Positions 1-8,728 of a DNA stretch of 64,000 bases are shown piece after piece. The notes beneath the pieces are model-generated. The model was not told the origin of the DNA and searched no databases. It saw nothing but the letters and a program-made list of their open reading frames with translations. Numbering within the stretch: the first letter of the stretch is position 1; each line of letters starts with the position of its first letter. The translations under genes were made by a program, and so were the position numbers. Origin of the DNA: Chryseobacterium cucumeris (GTDB lineage: Bacteria > Bacteroidota > Bacteroidia > Flavobacteriales > Weeksellaceae); NCBI RefSeq assembly GCF_001593385.1, contig NZ_LUVZ01000001.1, positions 434,001-498,000 of the forward strand, written 5' to 3'.

Positions 1-2
1 GT

Positions 3-320
3 ATTTTTGCCGAAAAGCTCAATGATAAAAACAATATACTTTCCAAAATCACTACAAACGATACTTTGGCTGCTTCATTGGAAAAAACACTGGATAATCT
101 GGAGAAATCTTCTGATGATCTAAAAAAATTCACCTCAAAAATCAACAATGAAGAAAACGTTGTTTCCAAATTGGTTGATAACCCCAGATTAGGCAGATCA
201 GTAGATTCCACAATTAATAATATCGGTAAAGGAGTCGATGAACTCAGAGAATTGGAGGCGGCAGCAAGAAATAATTTCTTATTAAAAGGATATTTCAAAA
301 AAAAAGCGGCAAATAAATAA
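3..320 (+). CDS. MlaD/MCE-family protein, C-terminal end (5' end outside window)
   Basis: The reading frame is open from the first bases of the window, so this is the 3' end of a longer gene. The visible 105 residues form a helical, charged tail with repeated Leu/Ile-Asn-Lys heptads, ending in a hydrophobic-basic FLLKGYFKKK segment. That tail is typical of Bacteroidetes MlaD-type proteins, the periplasmic substrate-binding subunit of the Mla-like ABC transporter that moves phospholipids between membranes. The MCE domain itself lies outside the window, so the family call rests on the tail only. No terminator is obvious before the next gene. Confidence 0.6.
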   Translation: MFAEKLNDKNNILSKITTNDTLAASLEKTLDNLEKSSDDLKKFTSKINNEENVVSKLVDNPRLGRSVDSTINNIGKGVDELRELEAAARNNFLLKGYFKKKAANK

Positions 321-467
321 AAGCCTACCCAGTGAAAATTTAAACCCACACGTACTTAATCCTGTAATTAATATAGAGATTTTGCTTACACAACTCCACA
401 TCAGATATTCAACAATAATTAATTATTACTTCAAATTATTAATCTTTACAACAAAATAATTCATTAG

Positions 468-485
468 ATAATGAAAATTCATTAT
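468..485. promoter_or_regulatory. AT-rich palindrome upstream of the NtrC-type gene
   Basis: ATAATGAA and TTCATTAT form a perfect inverted repeat with a 2-base centre, 35 bases before the start codon at 521. The same AATTCATTA half also occurs at 459-467, giving three copies of the half-site in about 30 bases. It could be an operator for the regulatory operon or just AT-rich sequence. I see no TAnnTTTG box nearby. Confidence 0.25.
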
Positions 486-520
486 TTTAGTAGTAAACTT
501 AAAAACTAAAACCAACGCAA

Positions 521-1870
521 ATGTGTAAAATTTTTATTGTTGATGATGACATTTTTTTTGGAGAAATGCTAAAATATCATCTCCAGCTAAATCCTGATTA
601 TGAAGTTCTGTTATTCAACAATGCAAAGGACTGCCTTTCCAATCTTTATCTTAATCCAGATATCATTTGTATTGATTTTGGGCTACCAGACATTCAGGGC
701 GATGAACTTTTTATACAGATTAAAAACATATATCCTGATCTCCCGATTATTGTTATCAGCGGACAGGAAAATATTGAAGTTGCCATCAATTTTCTAAAGC
801 TGGGAGCCAAGGATTATATTGTAAAGAATGACCATACAAAAGAACTTTTGTGGAATTCTATCATGAGATTGAAAGAAAACATCAGTTTAAAACAAGAGGT
901 CGAAGATCTTAAAGACGAGCTCGAAAAAAAATATACGTTTGAAAAAACAATCATTGGACAAAGCCATCCCATAAAAAGTATATTTTCTAAAATTAATAAA
1001 GCACTTACTTCCAATATCAATGTTTCCATTACCGGAGAAACCGGCACCGGAAAAGAAGTTGTTGCGAAGGCCATCCATTATAATTCATCAAGAAAGAACA
1101 AGCCTTTTATCGCTGTCAATATGGCTGCGATTCCTAAAGAACTTGTAGAAAGTGAGTTTTTTGGTCACGAAAAAGGAGCTTTTACAGGTGCAACAGAAAG
1201 AGCCAGCGGAAAATTTGAACAGGCCAATGGAGGAACTATTTTTTTAGATGAAATTGCAGAACTTGATCTTAACATTCAAAGCAAACTTCTTCGTGCCTTA
1301 CAGGAACGAGAGATCACAAGAGTAGGTGGAAAACAGAAAATTGAACTGAACGTAAGGATCATCACAGCTACACATAAGAATCTTGCACAAGAAGTTAAAA
1401 AAGGAAATTTTCGTGAGGATCTCTATTACCGGATTATTGGCCTTCCCATTGAACTTCCTCCTTTACGTGAAAGAGATCAGGATGTTTTGATTTTGGCCAA
1501 ACACTTTATAGATCTTTTCGCAAAGGAAAATAAGAGCAAACCTTTAAGCTTATCTTCAGATGCAAGGAAGAAGCTTCTGGATTATCATTTCCCGGGAAAT
1601 GTAAGAGAGCTAAAATCCGTTGTTGATTTGGCCTGTGTGATGTGTGACCATCACGAAATTACAGCAGAAGACATTAATTTCTACAATCTGGAAAAAGACT
1701 CAGAATCTTTTCTCAATGAACAAAAAACGCTAAAACAATATACCACCGATATTATTTTGCATTTTCTAAAAAAAAATAATAATGATGTCATTAAAACTGC
1801 AAAATTATTAGATATAGGCAAATCAACTATATATAATCTTATTAATAACCTTGAAATCGAAAATAACTAG
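521..1870 (+). CDS. NtrC-family sigma-54-dependent response regulator
   Basis: A three-domain bacterial enhancer-binding protein that activates RNA polymerase carrying sigma-54. The receiver spans about residues 1-120, with acidic residues D8-D10 and the expected phosphoacceptor D52. The AAA+ domain has Walker A GETGTGKE (172-179), the sigma-54 contact loop GAFTGA (219-224) and Walker B IFLDEI (240-245). A Fis-type helix-turn-helix fills about 405-449. All key residues are present, so it should be active. Its stop codon is followed directly by the ATG of the FIST gene, and the hybrid kinase follows that, so the three genes are one signalling operon. Inference: it controls the exopolysaccharide genes through the palindromes at 5296, 12370 and 17797. 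Confidence 0.95.
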   Translation: MCKIFIVDDDIFFGEMLKYHLQLNPDYEVLLFNNAKDCLSNLYLNPDIICIDFGLPDIQGDELFIQIKNIYPDLPIIVISGQENIEVAINFLKLGAKDYIVKNDHTKELLWNSIMRLKENISLKQEVEDLKDELEKKYTFEKTIIGQSHPIKSIFSKINKALTSNINVSITGETGTGKEVVAKAIHYNSSRKNKPFIAVNMAAIPKELVESEFFGHEKGAFTGATERASGKFEQANGGTIFLDEIAELDLNIQSKLLRALQEREITRVGGKQKIELNVRIITATHKNLAQEVKKGNFREDLYYRIIGLPIELPPLRERDQDVLILAKHFIDLFAKENKSKPLSLSSDARKKLLDYHFPGNVRELKSVVDLACVMCDHHEITAEDINFYNLEKDSESFLNEQKTLKQYTTDIILHFLKKNNNDVIKTAKLLDIGKSTIYNLINNLEIENN

Positions 1871-3007
1871 ATGAAAGTTGCTAAATTACTTTTTACGGAC
1901 GGAGAATTCAAATATGAAAGAAATGATGAAAAGCTTAACTATCAGGAAGCTCAAATCATTATAGGATATGGAGCCAGAAGTATTATTGAAGAGGATAACT
2001 TTTATCTTCTTTTAAAGGAAAAGTTTCCTAATGCCGAGATAGCCCTGTCTTCTTCTTCGGGAGAAATTTTCTGTAATGAAGTCTATGATGATACGGTAGC
2101 TTTAACCATAATCAGCTTTTCAACAGCTTACATAAAAACATCACAGATTGATATTGAAGACTTTTCATGCAGCTATGATGCAGGAAAAAAATTAATTGAA
2201 AACCTTCCTTCTCAGGATCTTAAATGGGTTTTTATTTTGTCCGATGGCAGTAAGGTTAATGGCAGTCAATTGGTTCGCGGACTTAATGCCAGCCGCCCCG
2301 AGGAAGTTTTGATTTCTGGTGGGCTGGCTGGGGATGGAGATAAATTTGAAAAAACTGTAGTTGGACTCAATCAGGTTCCTGAACCCAATAAGATTCTGGC
2401 CATTGGATTTTATGGCGCAAACCTGGAATTATCTCATTCTTCAATTGGGGGCTGGGAAAGCTTTGGGCTTGAAAGAGTGGTGACCAAGTCACATGATAAT
2501 GTTCTTTATGAAATTGATAATAAAAATGCATTAGATCTTTATAAAAAATATTTGGGGAAATACGCCGAAGACCTTCCCGCCTCTGCTCTTCTTTTTCCAT
2601 TGTCTCTTACAATGCACCAAGATTCTTTATCAGTAGTGAGAACAATTCTTTCCATTAAAGATAACACGATGATTTTTGCCGGAGATTTGCCGGAAGGAAG
2701 TAAAGTAAGGTTTATGAAAGCCAACATGGACAGACTTATTGATGCAGCCAATGATGCAGCCAATCAATGTCTTAAAATGAATACACATACTCCTAAACTG
2801 GGAATTATTATAAGCTGTGTAGGAAGAAAAATAGTATTGGGAGACAGAGTCTATGAAGAAGTGGACATCGTACGTGATGTTTTTAAATCAAGTACTGTAC
2901 TAACCGGATTTTACTCCTACGGAGAGTTATCTCCTTTAAGCCCGTTCGGCAACTGTGCTCTGCACAATCAGACTATTACCATCACCACAGTTAATGAAAT
3001 TGAATAG
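1871..3007 (+). CDS. FIST-domain sensory protein
   Basis: A 378-residue soluble protein made of FIST N and FIST C domains. The C-terminal signature GFYSYGELSP (346-355) followed by a conserved LHNQT (H365) is characteristic of FIST_C. FIST proteins bind small ligands. One branch, NosP, binds haem and senses nitric oxide, and is encoded next to a hybrid kinase that it inhibits (NosP-NahK in Pseudomonas). The same gene order is seen here, with the kinase starting 2 bases after the stop. Whether this copy binds haem cannot be told from sequence alone; the His at 365 is in the region expected for the ligand. There are no membrane segments. The start codon abuts the upstream stop, implying translational coupling. 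Confidence 0.88.
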   Translation: MKVAKLLFTDGEFKYERNDEKLNYQEAQIIIGYGARSIIEEDNFYLLLKEKFPNAEIALSSSSGEIFCNEVYDDTVALTIISFSTAYIKTSQIDIEDFSCSYDAGKKLIENLPSQDLKWVFILSDGSKVNGSQLVRGLNASRPEEVLISGGLAGDGDKFEKTVVGLNQVPEPNKILAIGFYGANLELSHSSIGGWESFGLERVVTKSHDNVLYEIDNKNALDLYKKYLGKYAEDLPASALLFPLSLTMHQDSLSVVRTILSIKDNTMIFAGDLPEGSKVRFMKANMDRLIDAANDAANQCLKMNTHTPKLGIIISCVGRKIVLGDRVYEEVDIVRDVFKSSTVLTGFYSYGELSPLSPFGNCALHNQTITITTVNEIE

Positions 3008-3009
3008 CT

Positions 3010-5277
3010 ATGGAAACCAAATTTCACAATTTACTCGAAAGACAGATCAATAAATATCTTACGGAAGATTGCAAAAATCATCCGCAATTTAAAAATTTCA
3101 TTCATGCAGTTAATGAATCTTACAAATCCTTTGAAAGAGATAAAGAGCTGATGGACTATGCTTTCAAACAAAGTGAAGAAGAATATCAGGAGCTATATCA
3201 AAGTCTTAAAAATGAAAATACACTCAAACATGAGTCTATCAGTAACCTCTATGAATCATTAAAAATTATTGATTCTGATATTGAAATAAAAAAATCAGAA
3301 GATCTTAAAGAACTTTCACTGTATCTCTCTGAACAGCTTAGAAAAAGAAAAAGAGCAGAAGATTATATCAAGCAGCAAGAGGAAAAATACCGGAATATTA
3401 TTGCAAACATGAACTTAGGACTCATTGAAGTAGATAATGATGAAATTATTCGCTATGCTAACCAATGCTTTTGTAATGTGTCAGGGTTTGAACTGGATGA
3501 AGTAATGGGTAAAAATCCAAGTACACTCTTTTTGTACGGAGAAAATAACGTCCGGTTTTTACAAGAACAGATAGAACTGAGAAAAAAGGGAATTTCCAGT
3601 GTATATCAGCTTCCTGTAAGAAACAAGAGAGGAGAAATAAGATGGTGGGCAGTAAGCGGTGCTCCTAATTATGATGATCAGGGAAATCTGTTAGGCTCCA
3701 TTGGAATCCACCTTGATATTACTGACCAAAAAAAATTGGAAGAAGAGTTAAAACTTGAAAAAGCAAAAGCACTGGAAGCGTCCAAGGCTAAAGAGGTTTT
3801 TCTTGCCAATATGAGCCATGAAATCCGAACACCCCTTAACGGTATCATTGGTTTTCTGAGAGAACTCAAAAGAAGCAACCTTGCTGATGAACCGAAACAA
3901 TTTGTAGAAAACAGCTATAACGCTTCACAGCACTTATTATCCATTATTAATAACATACTCGATATTTCTAAAATTGAATCCGGAGAAATGTCTTTGGAAA
4001 TTAAAAGCTTTTCTTTAAAAGACAGTATTCAAAAAGTCACTTCCGTTCTCAAGCCAAAAGCAGAAGAAAAAAAGCTTAAACTTATTACAGATTTCTCTTC
4101 AGATATTTTCCCGGTTTTAAAAGGAGATTCTTTAAGACTTGAACAGGTGCTCTATAATATCATTGGTAATTCTTTGAAATTCACCAACGAAGGGTATATC
4201 AAAGTTGAAGCTAATGTGCTGAAAAGTTTTTTAAACCAACAGACCATTTCGATCAGCATTACGGATACCGGTATTGGAATGAGTGAAGAATATGTACGCA
4301 ATATATTCAAAAAATTTAATCAGGAAGACAGTTCAATTTCAAGAAAGTATGGAGGTACAGGTCTGGGAATGTCTATTACCCGGGAACTTGTTCACCTTAT
4401 GAAAGGAGAAATTAATGTAAAAAGCGAAAAAAACTCAGGAACATGTATTACAATAGTTCTGATTTTAGACAAGGGTGATGAAAAAGCTTTAAAAGAAAGT
4501 AATTGGAAAAATCAAAATATATCTATTGCGGGTACAAAAGTGCTCCTGGTAGAAGATAATCCGCTCAATCAGCTGGTTGCAGAAAGATCTCTGAAACATT
4601 TTGAATGTTTCGTTGTCAAAGCTGAAAATGGTAAAATAGCATTAGAAATATTAAGCAAGGAACAATTTGACATTATTCTGATGGATTTACAAATGCCAGA
4701 ATTGGATGGTATTGAAACAACTAAAATACTGCGAAACGAACTTGGGATTAAAGTCCCTGTGATAGCACTAAGTGCTAATGCTTTTAAAACAGAAATAGAC
4801 ACCTGTATTAATGCAGGAATGAATGACTATATCACAAAACCCTTTAATGAAGAAAATTTACTCAAAGTAATTTACAAGTACGTTAAAATCCCTGAAAATA
4901 CTATAAAGACAGTGCCGGAGGCACGTGAAAATTTCTACAACCTTAAAAACATACAGATACTCAGCAGAGGAGATAAAGATTTTATGCGGAAAATGCTGTC
5001 AATATTTATTGGACAGACTGAAACAACAATTCCGTTAATTCAAAAGGCGTTTGATGAGAAAGACTATGCTGAAATTGCAAAGCTGATCCATAAAATCAAA
5101 CCTAGTATACAAGCTATAGGAATCACTTCTATTGAAAGTGAAGTAAAGCAGCTTGAATTAATTACTATAGAACAAAATAAAGAATTGCCTGATTTATATT
5201 CCTTGTTCGAGAAAATAAAACAGACCCTTGAAATTGTGGTCACTCAATTGAAAGATGAAATAAACCAATCTATTTAA
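3010..5277 (+). CDS. Hybrid histidine kinase: coiled coil, PAS, HisKA, HATPase, REC, HPt
   Basis: A 755-residue cytoplasmic hybrid kinase. The first 120 residues are charged and helical. A PAS domain follows (about 125-245), then HisKA with the phosphoacceptor in MSHEIRTPLNG (H270), and HATPase_c (about 375-485) with DTGIGMS and GGTGLGMS boxes. A receiver follows with acceptor D559, and a C-terminal HPt has H694 in HKIKPS. No transmembrane segment is visible, so input must come from the PAS domain or from a partner, plausibly the FIST protein encoded upstream. Its HPt could pass phosphate on to the NtrC-type activator at 521 and the single-domain receiver at 5392. That route is inferred from gene order. 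Confidence 0.93.
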   Translation: METKFHNLLERQINKYLTEDCKNHPQFKNFIHAVNESYKSFERDKELMDYAFKQSEEEYQELYQSLKNENTLKHESISNLYESLKIIDSDIEIKKSEDLKELSLYLSEQLRKRKRAEDYIKQQEEKYRNIIANMNLGLIEVDNDEIIRYANQCFCNVSGFELDEVMGKNPSTLFLYGENNVRFLQEQIELRKKGISSVYQLPVRNKRGEIRWWAVSGAPNYDDQGNLLGSIGIHLDITDQKKLEEELKLEKAKALEASKAKEVFLANMSHEIRTPLNGIIGFLRELKRSNLADEPKQFVENSYNASQHLLSIINNILDISKIESGEMSLEIKSFSLKDSIQKVTSVLKPKAEEKKLKLITDFSSDIFPVLKGDSLRLEQVLYNIIGNSLKFTNEGYIKVEANVLKSFLNQQTISISITDTGIGMSEEYVRNIFKKFNQEDSSISRKYGGTGLGMSITRELVHLMKGEINVKSEKNSGTCITIVLILDKGDEKALKESNWKNQNISIAGTKVLLVEDNPLNQLVAERSLKHFECFVVKAENGKIALEILSKEQFDIILMDLQMPELDGIETTKILRNELGIKVPVIALSANAFKTEIDTCINAGMNDYITKPFNEENLLKVIYKYVKIPENTIKTVPEARENFYNLKNIQILSRGDKDFMRKMLSIFIGQTETTIPLIQKAFDEKDYAEIAKLIHKIKPSIQAIGITSIESEVKQLELITIEQNKELPDLYSLFEKIKQTLEIVVTQLKDEINQSI

Positions 5278-5295
5278 TCCAAAATCTAGACATCA

Positions 5296-5310
5296 TTCCA
5301 TATTATGGAA
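5296..5310. promoter_or_regulatory. Palindrome TTCCA-N5-TGGAA, candidate activator site before the receiver-EPS operon
   Basis: A 15-base palindrome with 6-base arms TTCCAT/ATGGAA lies 18 bases after the kinase gene and about 80 bases before the ATG at 5392. The same motif precedes the units at 12483 and 17917. Between it and the gene, AGGCATG-N4-TAGAA (5353-5368) partly fits the sigma-54 -24/-12 element: GG and the second G have the right 10-base spacing, but the -12 GC is GA. I read it as an upstream activator site of the NtrC-type protein. It is too weak and lacks a T-tract to be a terminator. Confidence 0.55.
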
Positions 5311-5391
5311 AAAACACAAATATAAACAACTAACAATCAACCACTTAACAAAAGGCATGGAAGTAGAAATATTGTTTTTAAATTAAACAAA

Positions 5392-5832
5392 ATGGAAACA
5401 AATAATCAAAATCTAAAACTCTTTATTGTGGATGATGACAGTTTTTGTTCAAATGTTTATCAGCAGTATCTGAAAAACCATCATTATGAAGACATTACCT
5501 CTTTTAGCTGCGGCGAAGATTGTCTGGACGAACTTTATCAGAAACCGGACATTATTTTTCTGGACCATAATATGGAAGACCTGAATGGATTTGAAGTTCT
5601 AAAAAAAATAAAACGTTTTGATCCTAATATTTACGTCATCATGGTTTCCGGGCAGGAAAATATAGATACAGCAGTAAATGCACTTAAATATGGAGCATTT
5701 GATTATTTAACGAAAAATATAAATGTCTGTGAGAAAATGGTAAAAACGATAGAAAAAATTTTAAAAATTAAAGAAGAAATGTCTCAAGGCAAACTTAAAG
5801 GTTTTCGCAAATTTTTTTCAATGATATTCTAA
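5392..5832 (+). CDS. Single-domain response regulator, paralogue of the NtrC-type receiver
   Basis: A 146-residue receiver with no output domain. The FIVDDD start, the acceptor Asp in PDIIFLDHN and the VSGQENI and DYLTKN motifs are all intact. These stretches, including the DCL..LY spacing, match the receiver of the protein at 521, so the two look like duplicates. The PD of the usual LPD loop is changed to MED. It has a basic, hydrophobic tail of about 25 residues. It starts the exopolysaccharide operon, with the export gene beginning 6 bases after its stop. Likely roles are a phosphate sink or a shuttle from the hybrid kinase; this is inference. Confidence 0.9.
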   Translation: METNNQNLKLFIVDDDSFCSNVYQQYLKNHHYEDITSFSCGEDCLDELYQKPDIIFLDHNMEDLNGFEVLKKIKRFDPNIYVIMVSGQENIDTAVNALKYGAFDYLTKNINVCEKMVKTIEKILKIKEEMSQGKLKGFRKFFSMIF

Positions 5833-5838
5833 TAATCT

Positions 5839-6570
5839 ATGGTAAAAAAACTCATCATATCAGTTATTTTTCTCTTTCTTCTCAGCTCTTGTAAGACCTA
5901 TAATGTTCTGGAAGAAGAGCAGGCATCCAGAAATATGCAGGATTTCAGTTTTGATCCGGATTATGAATACAAAATCCGAAAAGATGATAAAATTACGCTT
6001 TCTGTATGGGGCCAGGATGATCTAAGTGTAGGTTCTGTATATGGAATTTATAATTCTAACGAGGTTTATGGCAAATGGCTTCTGGTTGATAAACATGGAA
6101 ATATTGAAATTCCCAGACTGGGAACCACCTTTGTTGTTGGAAAATCGGTTCCTGAATTGAAAGAAGAAATTAAAACCAAGCTAAAAAAATGGCTGGTAAA
6201 CCCCGTGATTGATGTCAAAGTCCTGAATAAAGAAATAACGGTAATGGGGGAAGTAAGAAATCCAGCTGTTATCCAGGTAGATAAAGATCAGAATACATTA
6301 CTGGAATTGGTTTCAAAAGCAGGAGGTTTTGAAATGTACGCCAACCTCAGGTTAATAAAAATTTTAAGACAGGAGGGCGAAAATGTGAGGATTACCAATA
6401 TTGATCTTAGTAAAATGAAAGATGTTCCCAATCAGAATATCATACTTCATCCGGGAGACTATGTAATTGTACCCTCTAAGAAAAGTAAAGATTTTGATAA
6501 ACGAATCTCCACAATTATTCCATTTGCAACCGTAACCTCTGCTGCTGCAATTTTAATAGGTCTGTTATAA
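5839..6570 (+). CDS. Polysaccharide export lipoprotein (Wza-like)
   Basis: An outer-membrane export protein for capsular or exopolysaccharide. The signal peptide ends in a lipobox LLSSC with C18 as the lipidated residue. A Poly_export domain (about 45-130, including DKITLSVWGQ) and an SLBB domain (about 135-215, starting ITVMGEVRNP) follow. The C-terminus is hydrophobic (PFATVTSAAAILIGLL), as in Bacteroidetes Wza-like proteins. It is shorter than E. coli Wza (about 380 residues), as is usual for this phylum with fewer SLBB repeats. The chain-length gene follows after 10 bases. Confidence 0.93.
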   Translation: MVKKLIISVIFLFLLSSCKTYNVLEEEQASRNMQDFSFDPDYEYKIRKDDKITLSVWGQDDLSVGSVYGIYNSNEVYGKWLLVDKHGNIEIPRLGTTFVVGKSVPELKEEIKTKLKKWLVNPVIDVKVLNKEITVMGEVRNPAVIQVDKDQNTLLELVSKAGGFEMYANLRLIKILRQEGENVRITNIDLSKMKDVPNQNIILHPGDYVIVPSKKSKDFDKRISTIIPFATVTSAAAILIGLL

Positions 6571-6580
6571 AACTTACACC

Positions 6581-8728
6581 ATGAATAACGAAAATGTTCG
6601 GTTTCTCAAACCTCTGTTAAGAGGGCTGCCCATAGTAGTTCTTGCAATGATATTTTCTGTTTTGGCCGTAAAAAAATATCTGAATTACGTTACACCCATG
6701 TTTGAAAGCACGGCAAAACTAAAACTTGCCGATACCCAGCAAGGTGTGCCCAGTGCAAATCTTTTTAAAGATTTTGATGTATTCGCATCTTCCAACAAAA
6801 TCAGTACAGAAATTGAAGTTCTCAAGTCTTCTTCACTCATTGAAAAAACTTTAAAAAAATTATCCTTTTCCACAGAAATATACCGTAAAGGAAAAATGCA
6901 CTCTGTAGAGCTGTTTACAGACTCTCCAATAAAAATAGAAGCTACATTAAGTGATAAAAAAAACTATGATAAGACATTTTCTTTACATATCATATCATCA
7001 AAGAACTATCTGCTGTTTACTTCAGATTCCACAAAGGAGTTAAAAGGTACCTTCGGAATTCCTGTTAGCATTCCAGGAGGCAGGATACTGATCACAAAAA
7101 ATGATGATTATCTTCTGTCCAAACCTAATGCACAAATTATTGATTTTTACGATTTTGTATTTTTAAGCAGAGAGAAACTTTTAGAAAAGATTAATAAAAG
7201 TCTCGACATTGTTGCCGTTGACAAAGATGTTCCCGTTATCAGAATCAACTTTAAAAGTAATGTCCCAGCCAAAGCAAGTCTTTTTGTAAATACACTGGCT
7301 GAAACATATATTGAAGATTATATTGAAAATAAATACCGGGCAGCCAATACTACTGTTGATTTTCTAAAAGGAGAAATCGGACAGGCTAACAATAAATTAT
7401 CTGAAACAGAAAACCGTATTGAAAATTATAGAAACAAAGAAAATATTATCAATATCCCACAGGAGACTGAAACGGATTTGAGAAAAATAGCCCAGCTAAA
7501 AATTCAACAGAGTAATCTCAAAATGAATCTTGACGCCATCAAAAGTCTTAACAGCTATATTACGGAAGGAAAAGATAATTATCTTGATCTGGCCACAAAC
7601 TTTGAGGCATTCAATGATCTTCTTTCTACCGAAATGGTAAAAAACATGAAACAGCTACAGGCTGAAAAAAAGGAATTATTACTTACCTACACGCCTGAAC
7701 ATGAAAAAGTAAAGATCATTGACACAAAAATTAAAGACCTCACTGATTATCAAACTGAAAGCATACAAAATACCCAGAAAAATTTACAGATAAAATACAA
7801 TGATATAGAACATGATATTCAGACTGCAGAAAGAGCTTTCATAGGTCTTCCTGAAAAGGAAAAACTATTGAATATCATGAATAGAGAATTTAATCTCTAT
7901 GAAAAAAACTATAATTTTCTCAATGAAAAAAGAATAGATGCCGAGATCGCAAAAGCTGCAAAGATCTCATTTCATAAAATTATTTCCCGGGGAGAACTGC
8001 CACAGGAGCCTGTTTCACCTATGCGTTCTATCATTATTATCGTTGCTGCTATTATGAGTATGGTTGCTTCTATTTTCCTGATTTATGCAGTACATTTTGC
8101 CAAAGCCAAGGTGAATGATATTTTCACTATTGAAAAAAACAGTTCCATACCCATAGCATTCTCTACTCCATTTATCAAAAAGAAAGAAAAAATAATGCAT
8201 CATTTTCTGGAAAATGTTTTGGAAATGGAGCTTAAAGAAATAATAAAAGATAAAAGTCAGATTTGTATTACTTCATATGATAAAGCACAGCAGCATACAT
8301 TTCATGCAAAAAATATCATCAAAGCATTACAACTGCAATCCAGAATAGTTCTGTTAGTAGATGCAGCCGGAACCTTAAGCAATTCAGAAGCAGATCATTA
8401 CATCAATTTATCAGCCGAGGAAAACCTTAAGCTTACAGCTCAGGATATCAGGAATCTTATTCGTGAAAAAATGAAGGAAAGCAATATCTGCATTATCAAT
8501 AATCAGTCTATAAAACAAGGCAAGCTACCTTTACTTTTTATGAATATTGCAGATCAGAACCTGTTCATACTTGACAGCAGAAAAACCGCAGCCAAAAACA
8601 TAACAAACATTGAACTTTTAAAAGACGAATACAGACTTTCCAATCTTTGGTTCGTTTTGAATAAAGAAGGATACAACCCTAGTCTGATAACGACTATTAA
8701 ACGTATTATAAACAAATATAAATCGTGA
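6581..8728 (+). CDS. Wzz/Wzc-type chain-length protein with a degenerate kinase-like domain
   Basis: A 715-residue inner-membrane protein of polysaccharide assembly. There is one membrane segment near residues 10-30 and a second at about 485-508, preceded by the Pro-rich PQEPVSP motif. Between them lies a Wzz-type domain and a long coiled coil (about 255-440) with a GNVR-like stretch. The last 180 residues follow the layout of a bacterial tyrosine kinase: VLLVDAAG (590-597) sits where Walker A' should be, and ADQNLFILDSRKT and LWFVLNKEG match later strands. However, no GKT/S Walker A precedes it and there is no C-terminal tyrosine cluster. It is therefore probably a pseudokinase. The stop overlaps the GTG start of the flippase gene. 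Confidence 0.88.
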   Translation: MNNENVRFLKPLLRGLPIVVLAMIFSVLAVKKYLNYVTPMFESTAKLKLADTQQGVPSANLFKDFDVFASSNKISTEIEVLKSSSLIEKTLKKLSFSTEIYRKGKMHSVELFTDSPIKIEATLSDKKNYDKTFSLHIISSKNYLLFTSDSTKELKGTFGIPVSIPGGRILITKNDDYLLSKPNAQIIDFYDFVFLSREKLLEKINKSLDIVAVDKDVPVIRINFKSNVPAKASLFVNTLAETYIEDYIENKYRAANTTVDFLKGEIGQANNKLSETENRIENYRNKENIINIPQETETDLRKIAQLKIQQSNLKMNLDAIKSLNSYITEGKDNYLDLATNFEAFNDLLSTEMVKNMKQLQAEKKELLLTYTPEHEKVKIIDTKIKDLTDYQTESIQNTQKNLQIKYNDIEHDIQTAERAFIGLPEKEKLLNIMNREFNLYEKNYNFLNEKRIDAEIAKAAKISFHKIISRGELPQEPVSPMRSIIIIVAAIMSMVASIFLIYAVHFAKAKVNDIFTIEKNSSIPIAFSTPFIKKKEKIMHHFLENVLEMELKEIIKDKSQICITSYDKAQQHTFHAKNIIKALQLQSRIVLLVDAAGTLSNSEADHYINLSAEENLKLTAQDIRNLIREKMKESNICIINNQSIKQGKLPLLFMNIADQNLFILDSRKTAAKNITNIELLKDEYRLSNLWFVLNKEGYNPSLITTIKRIINKYKS

